Origin: Rhodobacteraceae bacterium Alg231-30
GTDB lineage: Bacteria; Pseudomonadota; Alphaproteobacteria; Rhodobacterales; Rhodobacteraceae
NCBI GenBank assembly: GCA_900143615.1
Contig: FREU01000002.1
Span: 104,663 to 168,662 of the forward strand
Direction: 5' to 3'
Length of the DNA: 64,000 nt
Positions within the stretch are counted from its first letter, which is position 1. Each line of letters begins with the position of its first letter. The notes beneath the pieces were generated by a model. It had not been told where the DNA came from and made no database searches. It was given only the letters and a program-made list of their open reading frames with translations. Shown here in pieces: positions 15,980-24,079 of the stretch. The translations under genes and the position numbers were made by a program.

Positions 15980-17080
15980 ATGCCTTTCATCGGCGGTACT
16001 GATGACGACGATCCATTTTTGGAAGGCACTGATCTTAACGACATTGTGAATGGGCGGGCGGGCAACGACGCTCTGTTTGGCAGGTTAGGCAACGACATCC
16101 TCCACGGCGAACTCGGCAACGACTTATTATTCGGCGGTCTGGGTAATGATTTTCTGTATGGAGGCACTGGTAACGACACATTGTTCGGTGGATCCGGCGA
16201 TGATTTCTTGGCTGCCGGAGAAGGCAATGATGTCGTATTTGGCGGTGGCGGAAATGACCGCATAATCTGGGACATCGGTGACCAAACCTTCGACGGAGGA
16301 CGCGGGTCGGACACAGTTTCGATGGTGCGGTATTTGGCAACCGAAGGTGTTACAATCGATTTAAACCTCAAAACTCCCCAGATAACCGAGTTCGGATCCA
16401 TCACGCTGCGCTCGATCGAGAACCTCGACGGCTCTGAATTCGGAGATTTGATTAAAGGAACCGCCTCTGCAAACAGAATTGTGGGGCGTGAAGGCGACGA
16501 CACCATCATCGGACGTGGGGGGGACGATGTACTGATGGGATGGAGCGACCACGACCTCCTTCGCGGCGGACGTGGAAATGACACCATTGAAGGGGACTAC
16601 GTGCCCGACTACTCCCACATCCCCCAGCAAGGAAACGACACGATATTCGGCGGACGAGGAGACGATAGTCTGTTTGGTGGATATGGGGATGATCGGATTT
16701 TCGGCGGAGAAGACAACGACTCCCTGAACGGCTATGTCGGCGATGACCTCCTAAACGGCGGAGCCGGAGACGATACGCTGATTGGCTTTTGGGGCGAAGA
16801 CACACTTATCGGCGGAACAGGCGACGATTCTTTGATCGGAAAAGGTGACAAAGACATTTTTGTTTTCCGTCCGGGTGACGGGCATGACGAAATTAAAAAC
16901 GTGCAACGAATAGACGTCATTGACCTCACCGCCTTCGAGATTTTCGCCAGCCGCGACGACATTTTGGCAATCTCATCGGATGATCCGGGCTATCTGGTGA
17001 TCAATCTTGGCATCGATCAGTCTGTGAGCTTGCTGAGCGAAACTTTAGCTGATTTTGACAATATTCAATTTCTGTTTTGA
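15980..17080 (+). CDS. RTX calcium-binding repeat protein
   Basis: 366 residues dominated by glycine/aspartate-rich nonapeptides (GGxGNDxLx), two blocks at about residues 20-100 and 160-290, separated by a non-repeat segment with DTVSMVRYLATEGVTIDL. Such repeats bind calcium and fold as a parallel beta roll after export. There is no N-terminal signal peptide; the hydrophobic C-terminal tail ending FDNIQFLF looks like an uncleaved type I secretion signal. The start has AAGGAG. It lies on the opposite strand between rplA and rplJ, far from the exporter genes at 22.8-26.2 kb, which could be its secretion system. Confidence 0.88.
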   Translation: MPFIGGTDDDDPFLEGTDLNDIVNGRAGNDALFGRLGNDILHGELGNDLLFGGLGNDFLYGGTGNDTLFGGSGDDFLAAGEGNDVVFGGGGNDRIIWDIGDQTFDGGRGSDTVSMVRYLATEGVTIDLNLKTPQITEFGSITLRSIENLDGSEFGDLIKGTASANRIVGREGDDTIIGRGGDDVLMGWSDHDLLRGGRGNDTIEGDYVPDYSHIPQQGNDTIFGGRGDDSLFGGYGDDRIFGGEDNDSLNGYVGDDLLNGGAGDDTLIGFWGEDTLIGGTGDDSLIGKGDKDIFVFRPGDGHDEIKNVQRIDVIDLTAFEIFASRDDILAISSDDPGYLVINLGIDQSVSLLSETLADFDNIQFLF

Positions 17081-17135
17081 TTACGCATCTCTGCGCATAC
17101 CCAGCCCCACAATACTGTCACACAAACCCGCCAAA

Positions 17136-17166
17136 CAAAAAAAGGCGCCCGCAAATGGGCGCCTTC
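17136..17166 (-). terminator. rplKA terminator
   Basis: Perfect stem AAGGCGCCC/GGGCGCCTT (17142-17150 with 17157-17165) with a run of seven T on the minus strand immediately after it. It lies 29 bp past the rplA stop and also downstream of the convergent RTX gene. Confidence 0.88.
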
Positions 17167-17194
17167 TCATAATCAGTTACTGTGCCAGCTCAGA

Positions 17195-17893
17195 TTACTG
17201 AGCGGCAGCGTTGTCCACAGAAATGGTCACGCCTGGGCCCATTGTCGAGCTCAGAGCGATTTTCTGAACATACGCACCTTTGGCGCCAGCAGGGCGGGCT
17301 TTTAGAACCGCATCCATAAAGGCGCGAACGTTCTCAACCAGCTTGCCTTCGTCAAACGAAGCTTTGCCAACACCGGCGTGTACAACACCAGCCTTTTCAA
17401 CTTTGAACTGTACTTCGCCGCCTTTGGCGTTCTGTACGGCTTGCGCCACGTCCATAGTCACTGTGCCAACTTTTGGGTTTGGCATCAGGTTGCGTGGGCC
17501 AAGAACTTTACCCAAACGACCAACAACCGGCATCATGTCAGGTGTCGCGATGCAGCGATCAAAGTCGATAGTGCCGCCTTGAACGACTTCCATCAGATCT
17601 TCCGCACCTACGATGTCTGCACCAGCAGCCTGAGCTTCTTCAGCTTTCGGGCCACGAGCAAAAACAGCTACGCGAACGTTTTTGCCTGTGCCGTTAGGCA
17701 GACCAACTACGCCGCGGACCATTTGGTCTGCGTGACGTGGGTCAACACCCAGCACAACTGCGATTTCAACAGTTTCGTCGAATTTCGCTTTGGCATTGCC
17801 TTTGACCAGAGCAACAGCTTCTTCAACGGTCAGGTTTGATTTACCTGCGAACGCTTCGCGCGCTGCGGTAGTACGCTTACCAAGATTTGCCAT
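17195..17893 (-). CDS. rplA: 50S ribosomal protein L1
   Basis: L1 stalk protein that helps release deacylated tRNA from the E site, 232 residues, normal length. Conserved: the N-terminal [10 protein letters not shown] start, [15 protein letters not shown] and the segment [23 protein letters not shown], which is diagnostic for L1. Its start overlaps the rplK stop by one base (TAATG) with GAGG upstream inside rplK, indicating translational coupling. Confidence 0.98.
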   Translation of the reverse strand: MANLGKRTTAAREAFAGKSNLTVEEAVALVKGNAKAKFDETVEIAVVLGVDPRHADQMVRGVVGLPNGTGKNVRVAVFARGPKAEEAQAAGADIVGAEDLMEVVQGGTIDFDRCIATPDMMPVVGRLGKVLGPRNLMPNPKVGTVTMDVAQAVQNAKGGEVQFKVEKAGVVHAGVGKASFDEGKLVENVRAFMDAVLKARPAGAKGAYVQKIALSSTMGPGVTISVDNAAAQ

Positions 17894-18318
17894 TACTTCA
17901 CCTCGATGCCCATAGAACGTGCAGAACCAAGGATGATCTGCATAGCAGCCTCGATGTCGTTTGCGTTCAGGTCTTTCATTTTCGCTTCGGCGATTTCTTT
18001 CACCTGAGCGGGTGTTACCGAACCAACAGTCTCACGACCTGGCAGGTTAGCACCGGACTTCAGCTTGGCAGCTTTTTTCAGGAAATAGGACGCAGGAGGC
18101 GTCTTAACGTCCATAGTGAACGACTTATCCTGATAGTATGTAATCACGGTTGGGCACGGCGCGCCGGGCTCAAGATCCTGTGTTTTTGCGTTAAACGCTT
18201 TACAGAATTCCATGATGTTGATGCCGCGCTGACCCAGCGCTGGACCAACGGGTGGAGATGGGTTGGCTTGACCTGCAGGAACCTGCAGCTTCATTGTACC
18301 AGCTAGCTTCTTAGCCAT
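17893..18318 (-). CDS. rplK: 50S ribosomal protein L11
   Basis: L11 of the GTPase-associated centre, 141 residues. Conserved: [21 protein letters not shown] (N-terminal domain; thiostrepton-site prolines) and the C-terminal RNA-binding part ending RSMGIEVK. The start has GGA upstream in an A-rich context. It is the first gene of rplK-rplA. The gene normally before it, nusG, is separated by an unrelated hydrolase. Confidence 0.98.
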   Translation of the reverse strand: MAKKLAGTMKLQVPAGQANPSPPVGPALGQRGINIMEFCKAFNAKTQDLEPGAPCPTVITYYQDKSFTMDVKTPPASYFLKKAAKLKSGANLPGRETVGSVTPAQVKEIAEAKMKDLNANDIEAAMQIILGSARSMGIEVK

Positions 18319-18537
18319 TTGGTTTTCCTTTCAACATAGACGAAACGCGTTCCGCCCGGTTTGTGTTGCGTGGTCCGGTTCAGACATCGCGATGCCCGAA
18401 TCTCCCACGAGAGACCATCGCCCGAAGACGATAGAGGCGGCATTTACGCCCGAATTCACAGGTTGGCAAGAGGATTCGTCTGTTTGCGACGTAGCCCTAA
18501 TAAAACAGGAAAATCTCTCATGGTTCTGGGAGAATGG

Positions 18538-18584
18538 CTGTTTCGGACCGCATTGCGACTGCGCAACGCTGCGGCCCGAAACAG
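18538..18584. terminator. Long hairpin after the hydrolase gene
   Basis: A 47-base inverted repeat: outer stem CTGTTTCGG/CCGAAACAG (18538-18546 with 18576-18584), with further pairing inside (CCGCA/TGCGG and TTGCG/CGCAA). It begins eight bases after the hydrolase stop. T-rich sequence follows only on the plus strand, so termination of the minus-strand transcript by it alone is uncertain. Confidence 0.55.
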
Positions 18585-18591
18585 TTTTCAA

Positions 18592-19713
18592 TTAGTTACT
18601 TGGGGTCATGTCAACAATGGTTGGCTCTCGGTCGCCACTTGTCGCAAAAACGATCTTTTCATCACCCATATTGCCAAAGTCGATTTGTTTCATGTCCACC
18701 ATATGAACCGTGCGGTCAAACATTGTGTGATAGTAGTAGACGAGTTCCTTAGAGTCGCTGGCCATAGTAATTTGTGTCGCGCTGTACAGCAGGTCCTCAG
18801 ACTGGACATCGTCGTCGGCACCTTCTGCTGCATCAGCGGGAATGTTGAAGTTGTCGAGAATCCGGAACGCCTCACGTACAGTGTCATAGCCGCCTTGGGT
18901 TTCGCGCGCCGTTTGTGAGAAAGCAACCGCACGAACAAATCGCGAGGGCGGTGTGAAATCACCTGGCAGGCCAATCATGCCACTACCAGCACCCAGCGGC
19001 GCAAAGGAAACACCGCTCGCTTCGACGGACGGCAAACTGATCGCCGATAGGTTAACGTAGTTATTGAGATTGGTCATGTGCCAATCATAGTTTGGCGAGT
19101 TTGTAATGACACCAAGCGGTGCATCGAAAATGGTCAATTCGCCGTCGATGTATTCAACCACTATTCGACCACCGAACCGGTCAGCAACCAACATGTGAAA
19201 TGGGAAAGGGAACCCAAGAGTTTCATCTACAACACCTACAACATTGACTGCTTCGAGCCCTGCCTGCGCCTCTCCAACTGTTTCGTATTGTGAAAGCACA
19301 TAAGAGGCGAGCAAGTCACCGGGAATGGTGTTGTCGGCCAGCTCAGGCTTGTACTCTTGGTATTCGGTATACCCAGGAAGATAGAACAGTCCGGCCGTCA
19401 GCCCCGCTTCATTGATCCCGTCAGCAGGTCCTCCGTGATCCAGCATGCTGATCCCGACCATGCCATATTGACCGGTCCAAGTTGCGCCCATCGTACCATT
19501 AGGCATTTCGCCGGAATGATAGGTATAGCCGCGCGGAATAATGTTGATCTTCGTTTCGAGGTCAAACGGTCCCCATTCCGCAGTTCTCGCTCGAATTACA
19601 TGCCCATCAGAACTGGTCAACATAATGCCGGTACAGGCCCAAGCGACTGACACACTCGCGACCAAAGCAACACCAGCGCGTGTAGCAGCCTTCAAAAATC
19701 CTAACTGCGACAT
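18592..19713 (-). CDS. Exported linear amide C-N hydrolase, choloylglycine hydrolase family
   Basis: 373 residues, an N-terminal-nucleophile hydrolase that cleaves linear amide bonds (the family includes bile salt hydrolases, penicillin V acylases and some acyl-homoserine-lactone acylases). A signal peptide ends at AWA, and the next residue is C27, so export and cleavage would expose the catalytic cysteine. Other family features: RTAEWGPFDL near residue 43 (arginine), the NSPNYDWHMTNL segment (asparagine near 207) and PSRFVRA (arginine near 258). Likely periplasmic. The start has GGGAA upstream. It sits alone between rplK and nusG. The substrate is not predictable; bile salts are unlikely in a marine context. 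Confidence 0.85.
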   Translation of the reverse strand: MSQLGFLKAATRAGVALVASVSVAWACTGIMLTSSDGHVIRARTAEWGPFDLETKINIIPRGYTYHSGEMPNGTMGATWTGQYGMVGISMLDHGGPADGINEAGLTAGLFYLPGYTEYQEYKPELADNTIPGDLLASYVLSQYETVGEAQAGLEAVNVVGVVDETLGFPFPFHMLVADRFGGRIVVEYIDGELTIFDAPLGVITNSPNYDWHMTNLNNYVNLSAISLPSVEASGVSFAPLGAGSGMIGLPGDFTPPSRFVRAVAFSQTARETQGGYDTVREAFRILDNFNIPADAAEGADDDVQSEDLLYSATQITMASDSKELVYYYHTMFDRTVHMVDMKQIDFGNMGDEKIVFATSGDREPTIVDMTPSN

Positions 19714-20098
19714 CTATTTCCCTTTCTAAGAATTTAGCCAGGCACAGCATGCAAAACGGCGCCAACTCATTGCCTAACAACTTAGGCACCAACCAGTCCA
19801 ATTGAAGTAATGTCGGCCAAATACCCAACTTTTTAGCAAAATTTCGCGCAAACGCAAAAAGACCAATTTTTCTATTGAAGAATAGCTGAATGCCTATCCC
19901 TGCGGCCCAAAAGAACTTCCGGTCGAATTTTTCTGACATGCCAAATGCCATAATTCAGAAACGCCAAGAGTCTTAAAAGTCCGCCGACTTCATCCAATCT
20001 TCCTTAGCTGCAACTTGGGCACTTAAAGAATCCAGACAACAAAAAACGCCCTGATGGTCATCCATCGGGGCGTTATTTAAGTTCGTGGTCGAGTTGGC
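19714..20098. other. Intergenic region nusG to hydrolase
   Basis: 385 bp upstream of the hydrolase on the minus strand. It contains the nusG terminator at 20036-20074 and presumably the hydrolase promoter. I see no other gene or repeat. Confidence 0.4.
20036..20074 (-). terminator. secE-nusG terminator
   Basis: Stem AACGCCCTGATGG paired with TCCATCGGGGCGTT (20045-20057, 20061-20074; one G-T pair), loop TCA, followed on the minus strand by a six-T run. It lies about 25 bp beyond the nusG stop and cuts secE-nusG off from the downstream ribosomal genes. Confidence 0.88.
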
Positions 20099-20632
20099 TT
20101 ACGCCTGCTTGGTCACCTGAGTGAACTCCAGTTCGACCGGCGTTTCCCGACCAAAGATCGACACCGTCACCTTCAGGCGCTGGTTGTCGTCGTCAACTTC
20201 TTCGACCATGCCGTCAAAGTCTTCAAACGGTCCGTCGTTGACTTTAACTTTCTCACCAACCTCAAAGCTGATCAGCAGCTTCGGCGCGGCTTCACCTTCT
20301 TCAACGCGACCCAAGATGCCCTGCACCTCCGCATCACGCATTGGCATCGGGCGCCCCTGTGGCCCCAGAAAACCGGTGACGCGGTTAATTGAGTTCACCA
20401 AGTGATAGCCCTGATCGCTCATTTCCATGTGCACCAAAACGTACCCGGGCATAAAGCGGCGCTCAGCGGTCACTTTTTTGCCGCGACGAACTTCGATCAC
20501 TTCTTCGGTAGGCACCAAAACTTCGTCGATCTGATCTTCAAGACCCTGCTCTTCGACCGACTGCCGAATAGTCTCAGCGACCTTCTTTTCGAAGTTCGAC
20601 AGCACACTTACCGAATACCACCGTTTCGCCAT
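20099..20632 (-). CDS. nusG: Transcription termination/antitermination factor NusG
   Basis: 177 residues; elongation factor that bridges RNA polymerase with Rho or the ribosome. Seen: the NGN domain start ([20 protein letters not shown]), the [12 protein letters not shown] strand and the C-terminal KOW domain with [19 protein letters not shown]. It follows secE by 184 bp and is terminated right after, so the usual nusG-rplK linkage is broken. Confidence 0.98.
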   Translation of the reverse strand: MAKRWYSVSVLSNFEKKVAETIRQSVEEQGLEDQIDEVLVPTEEVIEVRRGKKVTAERRFMPGYVLVHMEMSDQGYHLVNSINRVTGFLGPQGRPMPMRDAEVQGILGRVEEGEAAPKLLISFEVGEKVKVNDGPFEDFDGMVEEVDDDNQRLKVTVSIFGRETPVELEFTQVTKQA

Positions 20633-20816
20633 GAATCATTCTTCCCGTCGTTAGCCAGCATCAGGCCGGAATATCATTAATGTCAAAGCCCCAAATGGGC
20701 CTATTTGAAACACAAAATCGGCGTGCAACTCGAATCGCCACACGCCACGTCCCAAAGTAAGGCGTCACCTACCGCCGTTGACTATTGATTTCAAGAGGCA
20801 AAGCCGCCCCTCGCGA

Positions 20817-21014
20817 TCAGCCAAACAGTGACAACACACCCTGCAATCCAGATTTAATCAGGATATCAACCAGCGAAAAGAACAACGCCGCCAGTGCTGA
20901 CATGATAAACACCATGACAGTTGTCAGCATCACTTCGCGGCGGGTCGGCCAAACAACTTTGGAGACCTCAGCACGCACTTGCTGGATAAATGTGATCGGA
21001 TTGGTTTTAGCCAT
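20817..21014 (-). CDS. secE: Preprotein translocase subunit SecE
   Basis: 65 residues, a short single-helix SecE as in other alphaproteobacteria. Conserved: FIQQVRAEVSKVVWPTRREV before a single transmembrane helix (about residues 28-52). It is the small essential partner of SecY in the inner membrane. It is followed by nusG in the usual order. Confidence 0.96.
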   Translation of the reverse strand: MAKTNPITFIQQVRAEVSKVVWPTRREVMLTTVMVFIMSALAALFFSLVDILIKSGLQGVLSLFG

Positions 21015-21086
21015 GACGCTCTTCTTTGCCTTGATCAGAGGTTCACATACTTTGCGCCGCCGATGATTTCAAGGGCTGTTGCGCGA

Positions 21087-21830
21087 TCATCCCCGTAACC
21101 GTGCTAACCTTGCTTCAAAAGAAGGATCAATGAGTCCATCCCACGTGTCATCATCGCCCATGGGGCGATATAAAAACGGGTGCAAGCGGCGTGGCAGCAC
21201 TTTCTGTAACGCTCGCCCTCTACCAGAATCCGCCCAGACGTATTTCTTTGTCAGCTTCAGCAGGAACCGGCCCATTCGGTCTTGGCCAATGAAGACCCCT
21301 ACCAAAAGAGGCAAGAAAAACAACGTAAGCACCACGACCAACACCAGCGAAGGAATAAACCAAGGACGCCAGATCGTGACGCCAGCAAGAAGCAAAATCG
21401 ATGCGCCACGTGGTGTAAACAGCGCTCTTCGCACGGCACGCGCGACAGCTCCCTCTACCAGAGTGAGCTTGCGCCAAGATCCACGAGAGCCGAGCTCTTT
21501 CACCGCCCCGGCCTCGACACCTTCTTGAACAGGCGCACTGTGTATATGCGTGTCCAAGCCAATGTTAGCTTGCGTTTCTTGTGGCTGTGATTCTAATGGG
21601 TTGGACCGCTTGCGGCGACCAATCAATGTCGACATAGCCCCCTCAAACAGAGGCATTGTACCTTCATGCAGCTGTTCACTGGACACATCTGAAACGTCGT
21701 CGCTTTGAGCAACTAGATTTCGAATTGCGTCCAACGTGTCCCTGTCAAAAGGTTCACCTTGTTCAATAAGTTCTTCGCCATACTGGCGGGCCGACTCATC
21801 CAGGCGATCGGCAGCGCTTTCTTCGCTCAT
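21087..21830 (-). CDS. Hypothetical membrane protein, acidic N-terminus
   Basis: About 247 residues, not recognised. The N-terminal 125 residues are hydrophilic and acidic; two hydrophobic stretches at about residues 143-155 and 162-187 (SLVLVVVLTLFFLPLLVGVF) form a membrane hairpin; the C-terminus is basic then acidic (KVLPRRLHPFLYRPMGDDD). I start at ATG 21830, with GGTGA five bases upstream; a GTG three codons earlier is possible. It has the same plan as the next gene upstream (hydrophilic head, membrane hairpin, charged tail). Both lie at the end of the type I secretion gene cluster, so an accessory secretion role is possible but unproven. Confidence 0.7.
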   Translation of the reverse strand: MSEESAADRLDESARQYGEELIEQGEPFDRDTLDAIRNLVAQSDDVSDVSSEQLHEGTMPLFEGAMSTLIGRRKRSNPLESQPQETQANIGLDTHIHSAPVQEGVEAGAVKELGSRGSWRKLTLVEGAVARAVRRALFTPRGASILLLAGVTIWRPWFIPSLVLVVVLTLFFLPLLVGVFIGQDRMGRFLLKLTKKYVWADSGRGRALQKVLPRRLHPFLYRPMGDDDTWDGLIDPSFEARLARLRG

Positions 21831-21999
21831 TTTAGTCACCGTGAAACGTTTGCCGGAAGACGGTTCAAATTGCCGACATACAGATCACGTCGGCTTCACC
21901 ATCCCGGTGGGCTTCGCATTTACAGGAGTGACACATTCTTCGAAAATTCGGGCGACTTGACAGCATTTTAGTGACCAAACTGTGGCGTCTCCTCCTAAC

Positions 22000-22578
22000 C
22001 TAGGACGCGAACCGCTTTCGTTGCCGCTGCACAAACCGCCAAACAAAGGCGAGTTCGGCTCCCCAAAGGCGTGCGAAACGCTGGCATGGGATTCGGATCA
22101 CATCTCTTGCCCGCTCAGGGCCAATCGAAACCGAAGCGACAAGAAACAAAATGAGCGCCCAGATCAGCAAACGAAGAACGACGTCGGGAACCGACACTCC
22201 TACGATCATCACCAAGATTAAGCCAACCAATCTTGGCCGCGGCCAAAGCGCCTTTTGCTTAGGAGACATTTCCTCTAGCGCAGCCGTAAAGCACTCTCCA
22301 CGACCAATGGCACCCTGCAAAGTTTGAGGTGCGGCCTCTGTATTTTCACAATGCCCTTTTTGCAAGATCACGTCTTGCTTCGCATTGGTTTCCCAACGCC
22401 GCGATGCTTCTTGCAACAGTTTATGATAGGTCGCGGGCTGCCCTTCAGGGTCATCACCTAACGGGGTATATTTCCACACCTCAGTTTCGTCCTTTCGGCC
22501 GTTCAATATGTCGCTGCAAACCACTGCATTCCCCGTAAATCGATCACCCCAAGAATATCGATCATCGCGCCCAACCAA
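22000..22578 (-). CDS. Hypothetical membrane protein downstream of hlyD-like gene
   Basis: 192 residues if it starts at TTG 22578, which has GAGG seven bases upstream; no better start is visible. Not recognised. Residues 1-110 are hydrophilic, residues about 115-150 form one long or two short hydrophobic segments (LVGLILVMIVGVSVPDVVL then LLIWALILFLVASVSI), and the tail is strongly basic (RFVQRQRKRFAS), suggesting a cytoplasmic C-terminus. It lies 199 bp after the HlyD-like gene and 169 bp before another membrane protein of similar plan. Confidence 0.6.
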   Translation of the reverse strand: MVGRDDRYSWGDRFTGNAVVCSDILNGRKDETEVWKYTPLGDDPEGQPATYHKLLQEASRRWETNAKQDVILQKGHCENTEAAPQTLQGAIGRGECFTAALEEMSPKQKALWPRPRLVGLILVMIVGVSVPDVVLRLLIWALILFLVASVSIGPERARDVIRIPCQRFARLWGAELAFVWRFVQRQRKRFAS

Positions 22579-22777
22579 ATCGGCGCCTCAATCCTTAATA
22601 TTTGATAAATGTGCGCTTGGGTTGACGGACATGGGGAAAAACAGGGGAAGAAAAATGTTCAAAAACGTCGGCAGGCCAGCAAGCTCTCAAACCGTCTGTG
22701 CCCCCCCCTCCTACGAGTCAGCGCTCTCCAAAAACTGGGACACCGCGTAAAAGGCTCTGACAATTGATAGTTCGAAA

Positions 22778-24079
22778 CTAATCCTGCAGCGCCATACTTA
22801 AAAATTCCCAAAATGGCCCTAGCAGATAGGCGCCAAAGGTAATCTCGCGCCCTTCAAAGACCAAATTAATCGGCATATCATTCACAAGAGAGACATCACC
22901 CGCCAACTCAAGCAGCAAGTGGTCAAGCGCCTGAGCATCTATTTTTGCCACTCCGTCATAACCTAAAATAGTCCCCTCACTGTCACGCCGAGCGTCTGGC
23001 GAAAGAGACTGTATTTGAACTTCCACCCTAGGGTGATTGCGTTGTGAGAGAGACGTGATTGTTAAAACGCCTGTCATGCCTGCTCGCACTTGATCGATGA
23101 GGTGTGGCGAAACCCTAAAGGACACCGTGTGATCCTGTGTCAGGCGTGTAAGGGTTAAGACGGTTTGGCCACGCTGTACGAACATCTCGTCTGTTGGGTA
23201 ATGCAGCCGCGTCACCACACCCGCTTCCGGCGCGCTGATTTCCGACTGATCAATCATGGCATTCAGACGGAGTATCTCCAGCCGCAACTTAGGTATTGTT
23301 TCAACAAGTTGAGCCTTGCGATCCAACAGATTCTGGCGAAATTCCAGCAGTTCCCGCGCCGTTTGCGTCCGTGTTTGAACGGCCTGATTGCGCAGCGATT
23401 GAATTTCGGCTCGTTCTGCCTCAAGACTGGCCTCAAGCTCAAGTATCTCCTCGAGCAGCACATCGTTTTCACTGACCCGCAGCGCGCCGTTTTCAACCAG
23501 AATGCGATATCGCTCAAGTCGCGCATGCATCGACTCTCTCTGGTTCAAACGTGCCGCCATGCTTTTCTCTATCCCCTCTGCACGTTGCAGGAACGCAGTT
23601 TCTGTGGCCTGCCCAACCTCGCGTTGCATCCTCAAAACCGCCTGCATATTTTTGACCCGCTCCTCCGAGAGATTTGCATACTCCGTCAGATCGCGAAGGG
23701 CCTCCCCAACGCCTTCAACAAGCACAATGTCCAATACGTCCAATTCCTGTCGCAGCGGTAACAGAGTTGCTTCCAGCTCGCGGCGTTGTGCTTTTGCGTT
23801 TTCAACATCAAATGCCAACAAAGCTTGTCCCGCCTCAACCACATCGTGTTCCCGCACATAAATAGCCGCAATGTCCCCGCCAAACGGATGCTGAATATCA
23901 AAGCTCGGATTGGCTGCGTTCAAATATCCAGCAGCATGTATAGATGTCGACAGAGGTGCGTGTGTTGCCCAGATCGTAAAGGCCGCAATGGCGCTAAAGA
24001 TCACTATAAAGCCTACTCGAATAGGACGTGTCACGCCTTTGGGAAGCTTTGCGACCTCACGATGGATTTGCTCACTCAT
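22778..24079 (-). CDS. HlyD-family type I secretion periplasmic adaptor
   Basis: 433 residues; membrane fusion protein that would link the inner-membrane ABC exporter to a TolC-like outer-membrane channel. Seen: one N-terminal transmembrane helix (about residues 22-44, GFIVIFSAIAAFTIW), a lipoyl-like half motif (HPFGGDIAAIYVREHDVVEAGQ), a long coiled coil (about residues 100-270), the second half motif SAPEAGVVTRLHYPTDEMFVQRGQ and a C-terminal beta barrel. It overlaps the ABC gene by four bases (ATGA), indicating coupled translation. No TolC homologue is in the window. Confidence 0.93.
   Translation of the reverse strand: MSEQIHREVAKLPKGVTRPIRVGFIVIFSAIAAFTIWATHAPLSTSIHAAGYLNAANPSFDIQHPFGGDIAAIYVREHDVVEAGQALLAFDVENAKAQRRELEATLLPLRQELDVLDIVLVEGVGEALRDLTEYANLSEERVKNMQAVLRMQREVGQATETAFLQRAEGIEKSMAARLNQRESMHARLERYRILVENGALRVSENDVLLEEILELEASLEAERAEIQSLRNQAVQTRTQTARELLEFRQNLLDRKAQLVETIPKLRLEILRLNAMIDQSEISAPEAGVVTRLHYPTDEMFVQRGQTVLTLTRLTQDHTVSFRVSPHLIDQVRAGMTGVLTITSLSQRNHPRVEVQIQSLSPDARRDSEGTILGYDGVAKIDAQALDHLLLELAGDVSLVNDMPINLVFEGREITFGAYLLGPFWEFLSMALQD

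Noticed and set aside
19607-19951. 114-codon minus-strand frame overlapping the hydrolase start
   Set aside because: It overlaps the signal-peptide region of the well-supported hydrolase in another frame and has no homology pattern.
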